This document shows, in pieces, positions 45,784 through 54,381 of a DNA stretch of 64,000 nucleotides (position 1 is the first letter of the stretch; each line of letters opens with the position of its first letter). The DNA is from JACRIM01 sp964605185 (GTDB taxonomy: Bacteria > Planctomycetota > Phycisphaerae > UBA1845 > UTPLA1), in NCBI GenBank assembly GCA_964605185.1, contig CAZSBF010000004.1:12677-76676 (forward strand), given 5' to 3'. The position numbers were made by a program, and so were the translations under genes. The notes beneath the pieces are model-generated. The model made no database searches. It was given only the letters and a program-made list of their open reading frames with translations, and was not told where the DNA came from.

Positions 45784-46826
45784 TGCTCACCTTTCGACAT
45801 CGCGCTCCCGGACGGGCGGTGGCAATTCAGCGGGACGGCACGATCTACTCCGGCCGTTCCTACCGCATTTATCGTTCGACCGATGACGGCGCTTCGTGGC
45901 AGTTTGTCACGGCAATGCCCACGAAGTTTGTGCGAGGGGCAGCGAGCATACTGCGGCTCGGTCAACGGCTGCTGCGGCAGGAAGTTCGGGCCATGGGTGT
46001 CTTGTCTGATGGGACGCTGGTCGCGGCCAATCGCGAATGGGTTTATGTAGGTCGGCACGGCGAAGCGACAATGACGCGTGCACGTGTTGAAGTGGGCACA
46101 CAAAAGCTGTTTCCACCGATGTGCATCACGGTGGGGCCGGGCGATCGCGTACTCTGGGGCGAGTATGACTCGCGCACGGCGCACGGCAAGCCGGTGCGGC
46201 TGTATGTGTCGGATGACAAAGGGCGGACGTACCAGGTTGCGCGGGTGTTTGAAGGCGGCAGCATCCTGCACGTCCACAATCTGCTGTACGACGCGGCAAT
46301 CGGGAAATATTGGCTGCTCGCCGGCGATCACAATCATGAGCCGGGGATCGGCCTTTTGAGCGCCGACTTGAAGGACTTCGACTGGCTCGTGAAGGGCCAG
46401 CAGCAATATCGCGCCGTAGAGGTCTTCGACTTCGGCGACCATCTCATCTATGGCATGGATACCGAGAAGGAGGCGAACTGGATCGTCTCGCTCGACAAGT
46501 CCTCCGGCAAGGTGGAGCGGCTTCAGTCAATTGAGGGTAGCTGCATCTACGCGACACGCTTCGGCCGGTATTACGCGATTTCCACAACGGTGGAGCCGTC
46601 GAGTGTGAATCACTCAAAGAAGGCGTCGATGTGGCTCTCAACGGATGGCACGCAATGGAACAAGGTGCTGGAGGCCGAGAAGGACGGCTGGGACGCGAAG
46701 TATTTTCAGTATGGGTCGCTGGTCCTGCCGCGAGGGGAGAGCGACCGCGACACCATCGTGTTCAGTGGTCAGGCGTTGCGGCACCTCGATGGGCGGCTGG
46801 TCTGCGCTGATTTGACGAATGCATGA
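45783..46826 (+). CDS. BNR/Asp-box repeat protein of unknown role
   Basis: A 347-residue protein with sialidase-like beta-propeller repeats. Asp-box-like motifs (SxDxGxxW) are seen as YRSTDDGASW near residue 31, LYVSDDKGRTYQ near 140 and MWLSTDGTQWN near 280. No signal peptide is present, so it is probably cytoplasmic or exported by another route. No sialidase catalytic residues can be assigned. It overlaps the third AsnB by one base and the heparinase-like gene by four bases, so it belongs to the operon and may bind or process the glycan. Confidence 0.68.
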   Translation: MLTFRHRAPGRAVAIQRDGTIYSGRSYRIYRSTDDGASWQFVTAMPTKFVRGAASILRLGQRLLRQEVRAMGVLSDGTLVAANREWVYVGRHGEATMTRARVEVGTQKLFPPMCITVGPGDRVLWGEYDSRTAHGKPVRLYVSDDKGRTYQVARVFEGGSILHVHNLLYDAAIGKYWLLAGDHNHEPGIGLLSADLKDFDWLVKGQQQYRAVEVFDFGDHLIYGMDTEKEANWIVSLDKSSGKVERLQSIEGSCIYATRFGRYYAISTTVEPSSVNHSKKASMWLSTDGTQWNKVLEAEKDGWDAKYFQYGSLVLPRGESDRDTIVFSGQALRHLDGRLVCADLTNA

Positions 46827-48874
46827 TGTCCGTCGCGACCCGTTCACCAAAACACGTGCGAACACTTCAATATTTTGAGATGGCGCAGCGGCTGGGGCTT
46901 GACTGGGTGGCCTATCGCGGGGCCTATGCGCTACGGCGCAAGACGGGCTTGCTCCAACGCCTGTTCCCAACGCATGAGTGGGAGCGGATCACACTGGCGG
47001 ATCTGGTTGTGGAAGGAGTGCCGACCGAGCCGTCGGCATACAAAGCATATCGCAACCAAAAGGGCGGCGCGTTCTTATTTCCGGCGGGCGAACTGCCGGC
47101 AGCCGACGCTTTGGAGAAGCTCATCGGTGCCAATGCACGGGCACGCGCGATCTCAGTTGCCGACGATTATTGTCGCGGTCGATTCCTGTACTTCAGTTCC
47201 GAGTCGTTCGACCTTGGTTGGCCGGCGAATTGGCTTCTCAATCCATACACCGGCGGAGTGCACCACACGCGGACGCACTGGTGCGATTACCCGACGTTTT
47301 CGCAGGAATTAGGAGACATCAAGGAAGTTTGGGAGCCGTCGCGTTTTGCATGCGCATATTGGCTGGCGCGAGCCTATGCCCTGACGCGCGATGAGAAATA
47401 CCCGCAGGCGTTTTGGGAGTTGTTTGAATCTTGGGTGAGCCAGAACCCGCCGAACCTGGGGCCGAACTGGAAATGCGGTCAGGAGACGGGGATTCGACTC
47501 TTCGGATGGGCCTTTGCTCTCTATGCGTTCTGGAACTCGCCCTGTACGGCGCCCGAGCGTGTCGCGTCGATGGCCCGGCTCATGGCGATTCAGGCCGAGC
47601 GGATCTATCACAACATCGGTTTTGCCGTCTCGCAAAAGAACAACCACAGCATGAGCGAGGCAATCGGCATGATAACGGTTGCGCTCCTGTTTCCTGAATT
47701 CCGCGAGGCCGGCAAGTGGTTCGACCGTGGTGAGCATGTCTTGGAGAGCGATGTCCGCCGGCAGATCTACGACGACGGCAGTTTCGTGCAACATTCAACC
47801 AATTACCACCGCGTCATGCTTCATGATTGCCTGTGGGCGATTCGGATTTGCGAAGTAAACAGGCGGCCGCTCTCGGCGGAATTGGTGCGTCGCGTGGGTT
47901 GCGCTGCAGAGTGGCTGCATGAAATGCTCGACACGGAATCCGGCAGTGTGCCGAATTACGGTGCGAACGACGGTGCCCTCGTGTTGCCGCTGTCGTCTTG
48001 CCCATACGAGGACTTCCGAGCGACCGTGCAGGCGGGGATGTATCGGAAGGAAAAGCGGCGCGTGTTGCCCGATGGGCCTTGGAACGAGATGACGTATTGG
48101 CTCTACGGAGATAGTGCATTCAGCAATGCGGCCGAGCCGCGCCAGTCGGCCTCACGCCGATTTGATGCAGGCGGCTATTACACGCTGCGCGGTAGTGATT
48201 CATGGTGCATGGTTCGTTGCCATTCGTACTCCGACCGCCCGGCGCATGTTGATATGCTGCATGTGGACCTGTGGCACCGTGGCGTCAACGTTTTTTCCGA
48301 CAGCGGGTCGTATAAGTATTTCGCGCCCGAGTCGCCGGGGGCCGAAAAGTATTTCAAGGACATTCGGGCACACAACACGATCGAAATCGGCGGTCGCGGC
48401 CCGTTGGACCTGGCGTCACGATTTCTCTGGTTGCCGTGGCCCGGGGCGCGAGTGACTGAACACGGCGACACGCGATGGATCGGCGAACATGACGGCTACG
48501 CCCGTTCACCGTGGCACGTCAGCCATCGGCGGACGATTGAGCATGTCAGTGGCGTGTGGACCGTATCGGACGAACTATCCGGCAAGCGCGAGCAACTTGT
48601 GACGCTCCGCTGGCATCTCGCCGATTATCCGTATCGCATCGACGATGAAGAAAAAACAATCACCGTCGATTTGCCCAAAGGGACCATGACCCTCGCGTTT
48701 GTGTGTCCGGCGGAAATGAAGCTGTCCGTCAAACGCGGTGTCGACAAGGCGGGGGCCTTCGGCGGTTGGTCTTCGCGGCATTATCGAACGAAGACTCCGC
48801 GGCCGACGGTGGAACTCGCAGGACTGGTTATGTTGCCGATGAATATCTCAACGCGGATCAACTTTCGCGACTGA
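46823..48874 (+). CDS. Heparinase II/III family polysaccharide lyase-like protein
   Basis: A 683-residue protein with the alpha-toroid plus beta-sandwich layout of heparinase II/III. The N-terminal helical half has HRTHWCDYPTF-type WCDYPTFSQELGDIKEVWEPSRF, QETGIRLFGWAFALYAF and SQKNNHSMSEA, with Asn/His residues typical of the active site. DDGSFVQHSTNYHRV lies at about 330. The C-terminal domain contains FDAGGYYTLRG, HVDMLHVDLWHRG and HNTIEIGGRGP. Such proteins cleave uronate polymers by elimination, or in biosynthetic loci trim or epimerise the chain. No signal peptide is seen. It fits a uronate-containing product. Confidence 0.85.
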   Translation: MMSVATRSPKHVRTLQYFEMAQRLGLDWVAYRGAYALRRKTGLLQRLFPTHEWERITLADLVVEGVPTEPSAYKAYRNQKGGAFLFPAGELPAADALEKLIGANARARAISVADDYCRGRFLYFSSESFDLGWPANWLLNPYTGGVHHTRTHWCDYPTFSQELGDIKEVWEPSRFACAYWLARAYALTRDEKYPQAFWELFESWVSQNPPNLGPNWKCGQETGIRLFGWAFALYAFWNSPCTAPERVASMARLMAIQAERIYHNIGFAVSQKNNHSMSEAIGMITVALLFPEFREAGKWFDRGEHVLESDVRRQIYDDGSFVQHSTNYHRVMLHDCLWAIRICEVNRRPLSAELVRRVGCAAEWLHEMLDTESGSVPNYGANDGALVLPLSSCPYEDFRATVQAGMYRKEKRRVLPDGPWNEMTYWLYGDSAFSNAAEPRQSASRRFDAGGYYTLRGSDSWCMVRCHSYSDRPAHVDMLHVDLWHRGVNVFSDSGSYKYFAPESPGAEKYFKDIRAHNTIEIGGRGPLDLASRFLWLPWPGARVTEHGDTRWIGEHDGYARSPWHVSHRRTIEHVSGVWTVSDELSGKREQLVTLRWHLADYPYRIDDEEKTITVDLPKGTMTLAFVCPAEMKLSVKRGVDKAGAFGGWSSRHYRTKTPRPTVELAGLVMLPMNISTRINFRD

Positions 48875-48880
48875 TCAACG

Positions 48881-50098
48881 ATGAAACTCATCTACATCCA
48901 CCAGCATTTCGTCACCAATGAAGGCACGAGCGGCACGCGCAGCTATGACGTGAGTCGCTATCTCGTGCAGATGGGTTGGCAGGTGACGATGGTGTGCGGC
49001 CTGCACGATCAAAGTTCGCTGCCACGGATGCCGTTCTGGCGATTGTGGCGGACGCATTGGATCGACGGCATCAAGGTGGTGGCGTGCAACGCGTTCTACA
49101 GCAATAAGCTCGGCGTCCCCAAGCGGATCTGGTGTTTCCTCAAATTCGCGATCGTGGCGCTTTTGGTGACACTCAAGGAGCGCGGCGCAAACCTGATCTT
49201 CGCCACGAGCACACCACTCACTGTCGGCATTCCCGGGCGCATCGGCGCCGCGATGAAGGGCATCCCTTACATCTTCGAGGTTCGCGACCTTTGGCCGGAA
49301 GATTTGCTCGACGCAGGACGAATTAAGCCCGGTTTGCAATACAAAGTCTGGGAATGGCTGGAGCTTTTCAGTTACAAGAAGGCGCGGAAGATCCTTCTCG
49401 TTTCACGCGGCTTTCACAACCGGCTCCTTGAACGCGGCTTCGACCCGATGCGGTTGGAAACCGTAGTCCTCGGCGGCGACAGCGCTCTTTATTCCGACCT
49501 GCATCCCAATACGGCGTTCTTCGAAAAGCGCGGCTTGGGTGGGAAAATTCTCTGCGTCTACACGGGTGCGCATGGCGATGCCAACGGCCTCGACCAATTG
49601 CTGGATGTGGCGGAAAAACTCCGCGACCGCCCGGATATCGCCATCGTGCTGCTCGGCGAAGGAAAGATGAAGGAAACGCTTCGCCAACAGGCAGCAGATC
49701 GAAAGTTGACGAACTTTCACTTAATCGATCCTGTGCCCAAGACGCAACTTCCCGGCATTCTTGCGGCCTGCCACATCGGGCTGATGATCCTGAAACAAAT
49801 CAAGCGGCCGCGATGGGTGACACCGAACAAGATTTTCGACTACATGTTCACCGGCATCCCAAGCATTGTGAACTTCGCGGGCACGACGGCGGACATGGTG
49901 ACGGCCGACGGGGCGGGCTATGCCAGCAAGCCCGGCGATGCGGCTGATCTGGCGGCCAAGATTCGCGAGTGGGCCGACGACCCCGCCAAACGCAAGGCGA
50001 TTGGCGACAAGGCCCGCGAGGCCGGCATCCAACGCTATGACCGCAAGATGATTGCCAAGCGAATGGCCGAGCTGTTCACGGAGGCCGCGAGGCGATAG
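48881..50098 (+). CDS. Glycosyltransferase family 4, WbuB/WcaI-like (3 of 3 in locus)
   Basis: GT4 transferase of 405 residues. Its N-terminus LIYIHQHFVTNEGTSGTRSYDVSRYL, then FATSTPLTVGIPGRIGA and PYIFEVRDLWPEDLLDAG, are hallmarks of the WbuB/WcaI-like group that often transfers a deoxy or amino sugar early in the repeat unit. The donor half has YTGAHGDANGLDQLLDVAEKL, IAIVLLGEGKMKETL and TPNKIFDYMFTGIPSIVNF. It lies six bases after the heparinase-like gene and 13 before the second ATP-grasp gene. Confidence 0.92.
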   Translation: MKLIYIHQHFVTNEGTSGTRSYDVSRYLVQMGWQVTMVCGLHDQSSLPRMPFWRLWRTHWIDGIKVVACNAFYSNKLGVPKRIWCFLKFAIVALLVTLKERGANLIFATSTPLTVGIPGRIGAAMKGIPYIFEVRDLWPEDLLDAGRIKPGLQYKVWEWLELFSYKKARKILLVSRGFHNRLLERGFDPMRLETVVLGGDSALYSDLHPNTAFFEKRGLGGKILCVYTGAHGDANGLDQLLDVAEKLRDRPDIAIVLLGEGKMKETLRQQAADRKLTNFHLIDPVPKTQLPGILAACHIGLMILKQIKRPRWVTPNKIFDYMFTGIPSIVNFAGTTADMVTADGAGYASKPGDAADLAAKIREWADDPAKRKAIGDKAREAGIQRYDRKMIAKRMAELFTEAARR

Positions 50099-50111
50099 GT
50101 CGCCGCGTCTC

Positions 50112-51326
50112 ATGTCCACACGTCCGACCGTTTTCGTGATGGAGGCTCAGGGCAAGGCGGCTCTCCCAGTGATCGAGTCGATGGGCCGTGCGGGCATTCG
50201 TGTCGCGGCAGGCAGCGAACGGCGTTACAACAGTGGTTTCTACTCACGGTTCACGCGCGAGCGGTTCGTTTACCCATCCCCGCGGCATCGTCCCGACGAC
50301 TTCAAGGCATGGCTGGTTCGATTCCTCTCTCGACGCAATATCGAAATGCTCTTCGCGGTGGGGCACTACGGAGCGCTCGCTGTCAGCGAGATTCAGGATG
50401 AGATTCGCAAGCACACGCGGCTGATCCTGCCGGATGCCGCAACCTTTCGCGCCGCATACGACAAAATCCCGACGATGAAGACGGCCCTTGCGGCGGGCGT
50501 GCCGATTCCTGATTCGTGGTTTCCTGCGGACGACCCCGATGGACTTGAAGGCTGTCTGCGACAGATCACGCGATGGCCGGTTTTGATCAAGCCGAGTATC
50601 GGTGTCGGAGCACGCGGGATCACCTGGTGCCACGATGCGGATTCGGTTCGTAAACTATATCCCGACATCGTCGCGGCCCATGGCGAGAGTTATCTGCAGG
50701 ATTTCGTTCCCCCGGGCGGGATGCAATACAAAGTCGACATGTTGGTCGATGACCGGCAGACGCGCCTTGCCGGCATCGTCTATGGAAAGACCCGCATGTA
50801 CCCGCCGGAGGGGGGGAGCAGCGTGCTCAACTTCTCCGCGGATCGGCCGGACATCCTCGATCTCGCGCACCGGATGCTCGTGGAATACAAGTGGACGGGG
50901 TTTTGCGATTTCGATTTTGTGGATGATCCGCGCGACCACGTGGCGAAACTGATGGAGATCAACCCGCGATTCCCGGAGTGTTTCAACATCGGTCCGTCGG
51001 TCGGCATTGATTTCCCGATGATGATGCTGAGAATTCGTCGAGGGGAAACAGTCGAGCCGACGCTCGATTACCCCAAGAATCGCTTCTTGCGGTTTCTACC
51101 CGGCGATCTGATGTGGTTCCTCCGTGTCGGCAACGATCAGCGAATGGGCACGTGGCCAAGCTGGTTCCGATTCCTTGCCGACGACACCGCTTATCAACTC
51201 ATTCGAGCGAAGGATCCCGGCCCGATCATGGGCTACTTCCTCGAGAATCTCTCCGCGCTCTTTGACCCGCGACTGCTGGCTGAACGCCTGCGGCTCTCCA
51301 GCGGGTCGAAGAAAACTCCCCGATAG
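50112..51326 (+). CDS. ATP-grasp ligase, carbamoyl-phosphate-synthase-like type
   Basis: A 404-residue ATP-grasp protein of the CarB/PurK-like group. VFVMEAQGKAALPVIESMGRAG opens a preATP-grasp domain. PVLIKPSIGVGARGITWC is the nucleotide loop and SYLQDFVPPGGMQYKVDMLVD the metal/ATP region. FCDFDFVDDPRDHVAKLMEINPRFPECF carries the acidic metal ligands. The ATG at 50112 was chosen since the frame upstream overlaps the GT4 end. It is the last plus-strand gene of the locus. Its likely job is attachment of an amine or amino acid to a sugar carboxylate, which is inference. It is unrelated in detail to the ligase at 34499. Confidence 0.82.
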   Translation: MSTRPTVFVMEAQGKAALPVIESMGRAGIRVAAGSERRYNSGFYSRFTRERFVYPSPRHRPDDFKAWLVRFLSRRNIEMLFAVGHYGALAVSEIQDEIRKHTRLILPDAATFRAAYDKIPTMKTALAAGVPIPDSWFPADDPDGLEGCLRQITRWPVLIKPSIGVGARGITWCHDADSVRKLYPDIVAAHGESYLQDFVPPGGMQYKVDMLVDDRQTRLAGIVYGKTRMYPPEGGSSVLNFSADRPDILDLAHRMLVEYKWTGFCDFDFVDDPRDHVAKLMEINPRFPECFNIGPSVGIDFPMMMLRIRRGETVEPTLDYPKNRFLRFLPGDLMWFLRVGNDQRMGTWPSWFRFLADDTAYQLIRAKDPGPIMGYFLENLSALFDPRLLAERLRLSSGSKKTPR

Positions 51327-51338
51327 ACTGATTATGGC

Positions 51339-52172
51339 TTAGAACGTGGAAGGGTTCGCTGCGAACGCGGCGAGCTGCTTCTTCGATTCTGCATCCACGC
51401 GCATGACGGCGTAACGGCTGTCGCCCTGCTCTCGGCCGAGGCGATAGACCTTGAATCCGTGGCGGTCGCGCATCTCGTCGACGAATCGGCTGACACCGTA
51501 TTCACTGCGCATGGATTCGAAGTCGTGCCACAGGATGACGCCGCCCGGGCAGATCATGCGAAAGGCGTTCATGCTGTCGCAGCGCACAAACTTGTAGGTG
51601 TGTGATCCGTCGACGGTCGCGAGGTCGATGCTGTCGTAATAGGGCTTGAAGTCGAAGCCCTCGCTATCGCCGAGGAGTTGCGTGATTCGCGAGGACCAGT
51701 TTGTGTCGCGAAACGCAATACCCAGTTCCTTTTTGGCCAGTTCAATGAGGTGCAGGTCGCTGACCTGCCCCGGCAGCGGCTTGGATGGGTCCAGGTCCAG
51801 CGTGAAGATTTGCGTCTGCGGCGGGGTGTTCATGGCAATGAGGGCGGTCGTCCGCCCCTGACTCGTTCCGATCTCGAAGACCCGCTTTGGCCGGAGCATG
51901 GCGACGAGTTGCATCATCAAAAAGCTCGGCTCCATCGCAGCGAAGAGGCCGTTCTCGCCAAGCTTCATCGTAATTTCGCCCTTGAAGCCGAGCAGCTCCC
52001 ACGGCTCGATCGACGGAACCCGCAGGCGTGCGTGGCCGCGATAAGTTCGGAAGGTGTCGGCAAGAAAGATCGGAAGCCGCTTTGGGTTCCGCAGCATGAG
52101 CGGGATGACCAACGGCGAAACGGCCGGAAGGCCTACGAGAAGGTCTTTGATGCGATGCACGATTGAGGCCAC
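51339..52172 (-). CDS. Class I SAM-dependent methyltransferase
   Basis: A 277-residue methyltransferase of the Methyltransf_24 type. The SAM loop is VFEIGTSQGRTTALIA, followed by IFTLDLDPSKPLPGQ, DLATVDGSHTYKFVRCD and GGVILWHDFESM. The acidic and His residues of the last blocks are typical of metal-assisted O-methyltransferases related to cephalosporin hydroxylase-like proteins. It starts at GTG three bases after the stop of the epimerase gene, so the two form a minus-strand operon, and its stop is 12 bases from the convergent ATP-grasp gene. Placement suggests a role in the same glycan. Confidence 0.85.
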   Translation of the reverse strand: MASIVHRIKDLLVGLPAVSPLVIPLMLRNPKRLPIFLADTFRTYRGHARLRVPSIEPWELLGFKGEITMKLGENGLFAAMEPSFLMMQLVAMLRPKRVFEIGTSQGRTTALIAMNTPPQTQIFTLDLDPSKPLPGQVSDLHLIELAKKELGIAFRDTNWSSRITQLLGDSEGFDFKPYYDSIDLATVDGSHTYKFVRCDSMNAFRMICPGGVILWHDFESMRSEYGVSRFVDEMRDRHGFKVYRLGREQGDSRYAVMRVDAESKKQLAAFAANPSTF

Positions 52173-52175
52173 GGG

Positions 52176-53159
52176 CTATTTCAACTCCCCGGCGGCGATC
52201 TGCTCGCGCTTTTCGGCAATGACCAGTCGGAGAATTTCATCGAGACCGGTCTTCGGCTCATACCCGATCGTTTCGCGAATGCGTTCGAGGCAGGGGATGC
52301 GGCGCATCATGTCGTCGAAGGGGCGGCCATACGCCTCTTCGTAGGTGAGATACTTTTTCACGCTCTTGCTCTTGGTCATCTCAATAATCTTATCGGCAAG
52401 GGCGTTGATGCTGATTTCTTGCGTTGCGCCGACGTTATAGACACGACCGGGCGCTTCCTTGCACGCCATAAGCTTCATGATCGCGCCGACCACATCACCT
52501 ACGAAACCAAAGCAACGGGCCTGATTGCCCGAGCCATAGATCTCGATGGGCTTGTTCAGCAACGCCTTTTCAACGAAACGCGGAATCACCATTCCGTATT
52601 GGCCAGTCTGGCGCGGGCCGACGGTGTTGAAGAAACGGGCCACCACGACCGGCAGGCCGAACTGCTGGTGATAGGCAAGGCCGAGGAATTCGTCGATGGC
52701 CTTCGAGCAGGCGTAGGACCAACGGGAGAATCGCGTCGCGCCGAGGACGGTGTCATCATCCTCGCGGAAGGGGACTTTTTCGCTCTTGCCATACACTTCG
52801 CTGGTCGAGGCGACTAGTACGGGCTTGCGAAACTTGTTAGCGATTCCGAGCACGACCTCGCTGCCGTGGATATTGGTCTCAATGGTATGCACCGGCTGGT
52901 CGACGATGAGTTGGACGCCGACGGCCGCGGCAAGGTGATAGATCAGATCGCATTGCTCGATCAAGACGTGAAGCGTCTTATCGTCACGCACGTCGTCGTT
53001 TACGAAGCGGAGCTTCGGGTGATCGAGAAGATGACGAATGTTGCGGAGCGACCCGGTGCTAAGGTTGTCGAGGGCCGTGACGTCGTCGCCCTGCGCGATG
53101 AGTCGCTCGGCAAGGTGTGAACCGATAAATCCCGCGCCGCCCGTGATAAGTACCTTCAT
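52176..53159 (-). CDS. NAD-dependent nucleotide-sugar epimerase/dehydratase
   Basis: Extended short-chain dehydrogenase of 327 residues. NAD loop TGGAGFIGSHLAERL, then ALDNLSTGSLRNIRHLL, LAAAVGVQLIVDQP, the STSEVYG and YACSK catalytic residues, ARFFNTVGPRQTGQYGMVIPRFV. These features suit the UDP-glucose 4-epimerase and UDP-glucuronate decarboxylase-like branch; substrate is not fixed. The ATG at 53159 has GAGG upstream; the extra 21 residues of the open frame are not conserved. It is followed three bases later by the methyltransferase gene. Confidence 0.85.
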   Translation of the reverse strand: MKVLITGGAGFIGSHLAERLIAQGDDVTALDNLSTGSLRNIRHLLDHPKLRFVNDDVRDDKTLHVLIEQCDLIYHLAAAVGVQLIVDQPVHTIETNIHGSEVVLGIANKFRKPVLVASTSEVYGKSEKVPFREDDDTVLGATRFSRWSYACSKAIDEFLGLAYHQQFGLPVVVARFFNTVGPRQTGQYGMVIPRFVEKALLNKPIEIYGSGNQARCFGFVGDVVGAIMKLMACKEAPGRVYNVGATQEISINALADKIIEMTKSKSVKKYLTYEEAYGRPFDDMMRRIPCLERIRETIGYEPKTGLDEILRLVIAEKREQIAAGELK

Positions 53160-53225
53160 GCGTCGTCCGACCTCATATGGCCCTGAACGCGGCATGGTAC
53201 GGGCAAGGGGGCCATTCTCCAACGG

Positions 53226-53921
53226 CTAGCGATGGAACGGGCAGCCTCCGGTCTTGGGGGCGGCAAGCTGTGGCGTGGGTGTGGAACCGGCATCCAATTC
53301 CCGGTGAAGCTGCATAACGGCGGCAAAGGTCTCCGAGGCAGCGCGGACGATGGCGCTTCGTTCGGCGTCGGTGAAGTCCTGTGAATTCATGGCGTCCTTG
53401 AATGACTGCCAATAGTCGCGCTGCTGGTCGCCGTAGGGGTCCAGGTATTGAGTGCCGTTCCCGTCGGACAAGTTGTAGGCACGTCGGATGGCGCGGGCGA
53501 TAAACTTCGATCCGTTGTTGCTGCCCTCAAAAACATAGTGCATGCCGAGCAGGGCGGCGGGACATTCGGCAGCTGCCGCGTCGATTCGAGCAATGAATTT
53601 AGTCGTTGCCGGCAGGGGCTGAATCGTTTCGCAGTTTCGTCCGAAGTATGCGAGGTCGCTAAGCAAATAGGGTTCCTGAAACTGGTAATCCAACACGACA
53701 GCCGCCATGGTGGGGGAGTTGGGAAGGTGTCCGCGAATTTGCTTCTCCAACGCACGGTGAATCAAATAGAGCTGTGCGAGGGATTCGACGAACTGAGCCA
53801 GCGGCAGGCGGCCATTGACGAGTTCTTTGTTGAAATTGCCATGTTCGGTCTGATCGTGAAGATTCTGGGTCGACTCTTTGAGTTCGAACATGATGGGTCG
53901 CGTATCATTGGCTGCGAGCAT
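53226..53921 (-). CDS. Heme oxygenase (biliverdin-producing type)
   Basis: Cytosolic heme oxygenase-like protein of 231 residues that would break heme to biliverdin, CO and iron. Seen are NLHDQTEHGNFNKEL with the candidate proximal His (H22), PLAQFVESLAQLYLIHRALE, and the distal helix signature LGMHYVFEGSNNGSKFIA. The C-terminus ends in GGCPFHR, a Cys-Pro pair like heme-regulatory motifs. The ATG at 53921 has GAGAGGAAG just upstream. A perfect 21-bp palindrome of Fur-box type is 36 bases upstream, so iron control is likely. No other heme-uptake gene is in the window. Confidence 0.87.
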   Translation of the reverse strand: MLAANDTRPIMFELKESTQNLHDQTEHGNFNKELVNGRLPLAQFVESLAQLYLIHRALEKQIRGHLPNSPTMAAVVLDYQFQEPYLLSDLAYFGRNCETIQPLPATTKFIARIDAAAAECPAALLGMHYVFEGSNNGSKFIARAIRRAYNLSDGNGTQYLDPYGDQQRDYWQSFKDAMNSQDFTDAERSAIVRAASETFAAVMQLHRELDAGSTPTPQLAAPKTGGCPFHR

Positions 53922-53957
53922 TGACTTCCTCTCGTGTCATTTGGAACCGGCGCGTCT

Positions 53958-53978
53958 AATTGAGACTGAGTCTCAATT
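53958..53978. promoter_or_regulatory. Fur-box-like perfect palindrome upstream of heme oxygenase
   Basis: Ten-base arms AATTGAGACT and AGTCTCAATT flank one central G with no mismatch. The core TGAGACT-G-AGTCTCA has the 7-1-7 layout of Fur sites. It lies 36 bases before the heme oxygenase start on the minus strand and 106 before the plus-strand DUF167 gene. Confidence 0.7.
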
Positions 53979-54084
53979 GCAATCGGAGGATCATCGCGAC
54001 CCATTGGCTGGGTGTCAAGGCAGGTGGATGCGCCGGCTCGTAGTGCCTCGGCGAAGATCGTAACAGTGGCATCAGTAATCGTTT

Positions 54085-54378
54085 ATGGCAGTATCGATTC
54101 GAGAATCTGGCGACGGCGTTGAGTTGCAAGTAAAGGCGGTGCCGGGGGCTTCGCGGACGCGAATTGTCGGTCCGTTGGGGGAGGCGTTGAAGATTCAGGT
54201 GGCCGAGCCGCCGGAGAAAGGAAAAGCCAATGCAGCGATTGAGTCATTGTTGGCGACGACGCTGGGGCTGTCCAAAGGATCGGTTTGCGTGATCGCTGGG
54301 CTTTCCAACCCGCATAAGACCGTGCGAATTACAGGCGTGAATGCGGGGCAGGTGCGAGCTGCTCTCAATCTCAGTTAA
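54085..54378 (+). CDS. DUF167 (YggU-family) protein
   Basis: Small 97-residue DUF167 protein. The conserved LQVKAVPGASRTRIVG start, then LKIQVAEPPEKGKANAAIESLLA and the end KTVRITG are typical; the family role is unknown, although it is often near secretion or cell-division genes. No signal peptide or membrane segment. It is divergent from heme oxygenase, with the Fur-like palindrome between them, and its stop is three bases from the convergent lipoprotein gene. Confidence 0.93.
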   Translation: MAVSIRESGDGVELQVKAVPGASRTRIVGPLGEALKIQVAEPPEKGKANAAIESLLATTLGLSKGSVCVIAGLSNPHKTVRITGVNAGQVRAALNLS

Positions 54379-54381
54379 CTC

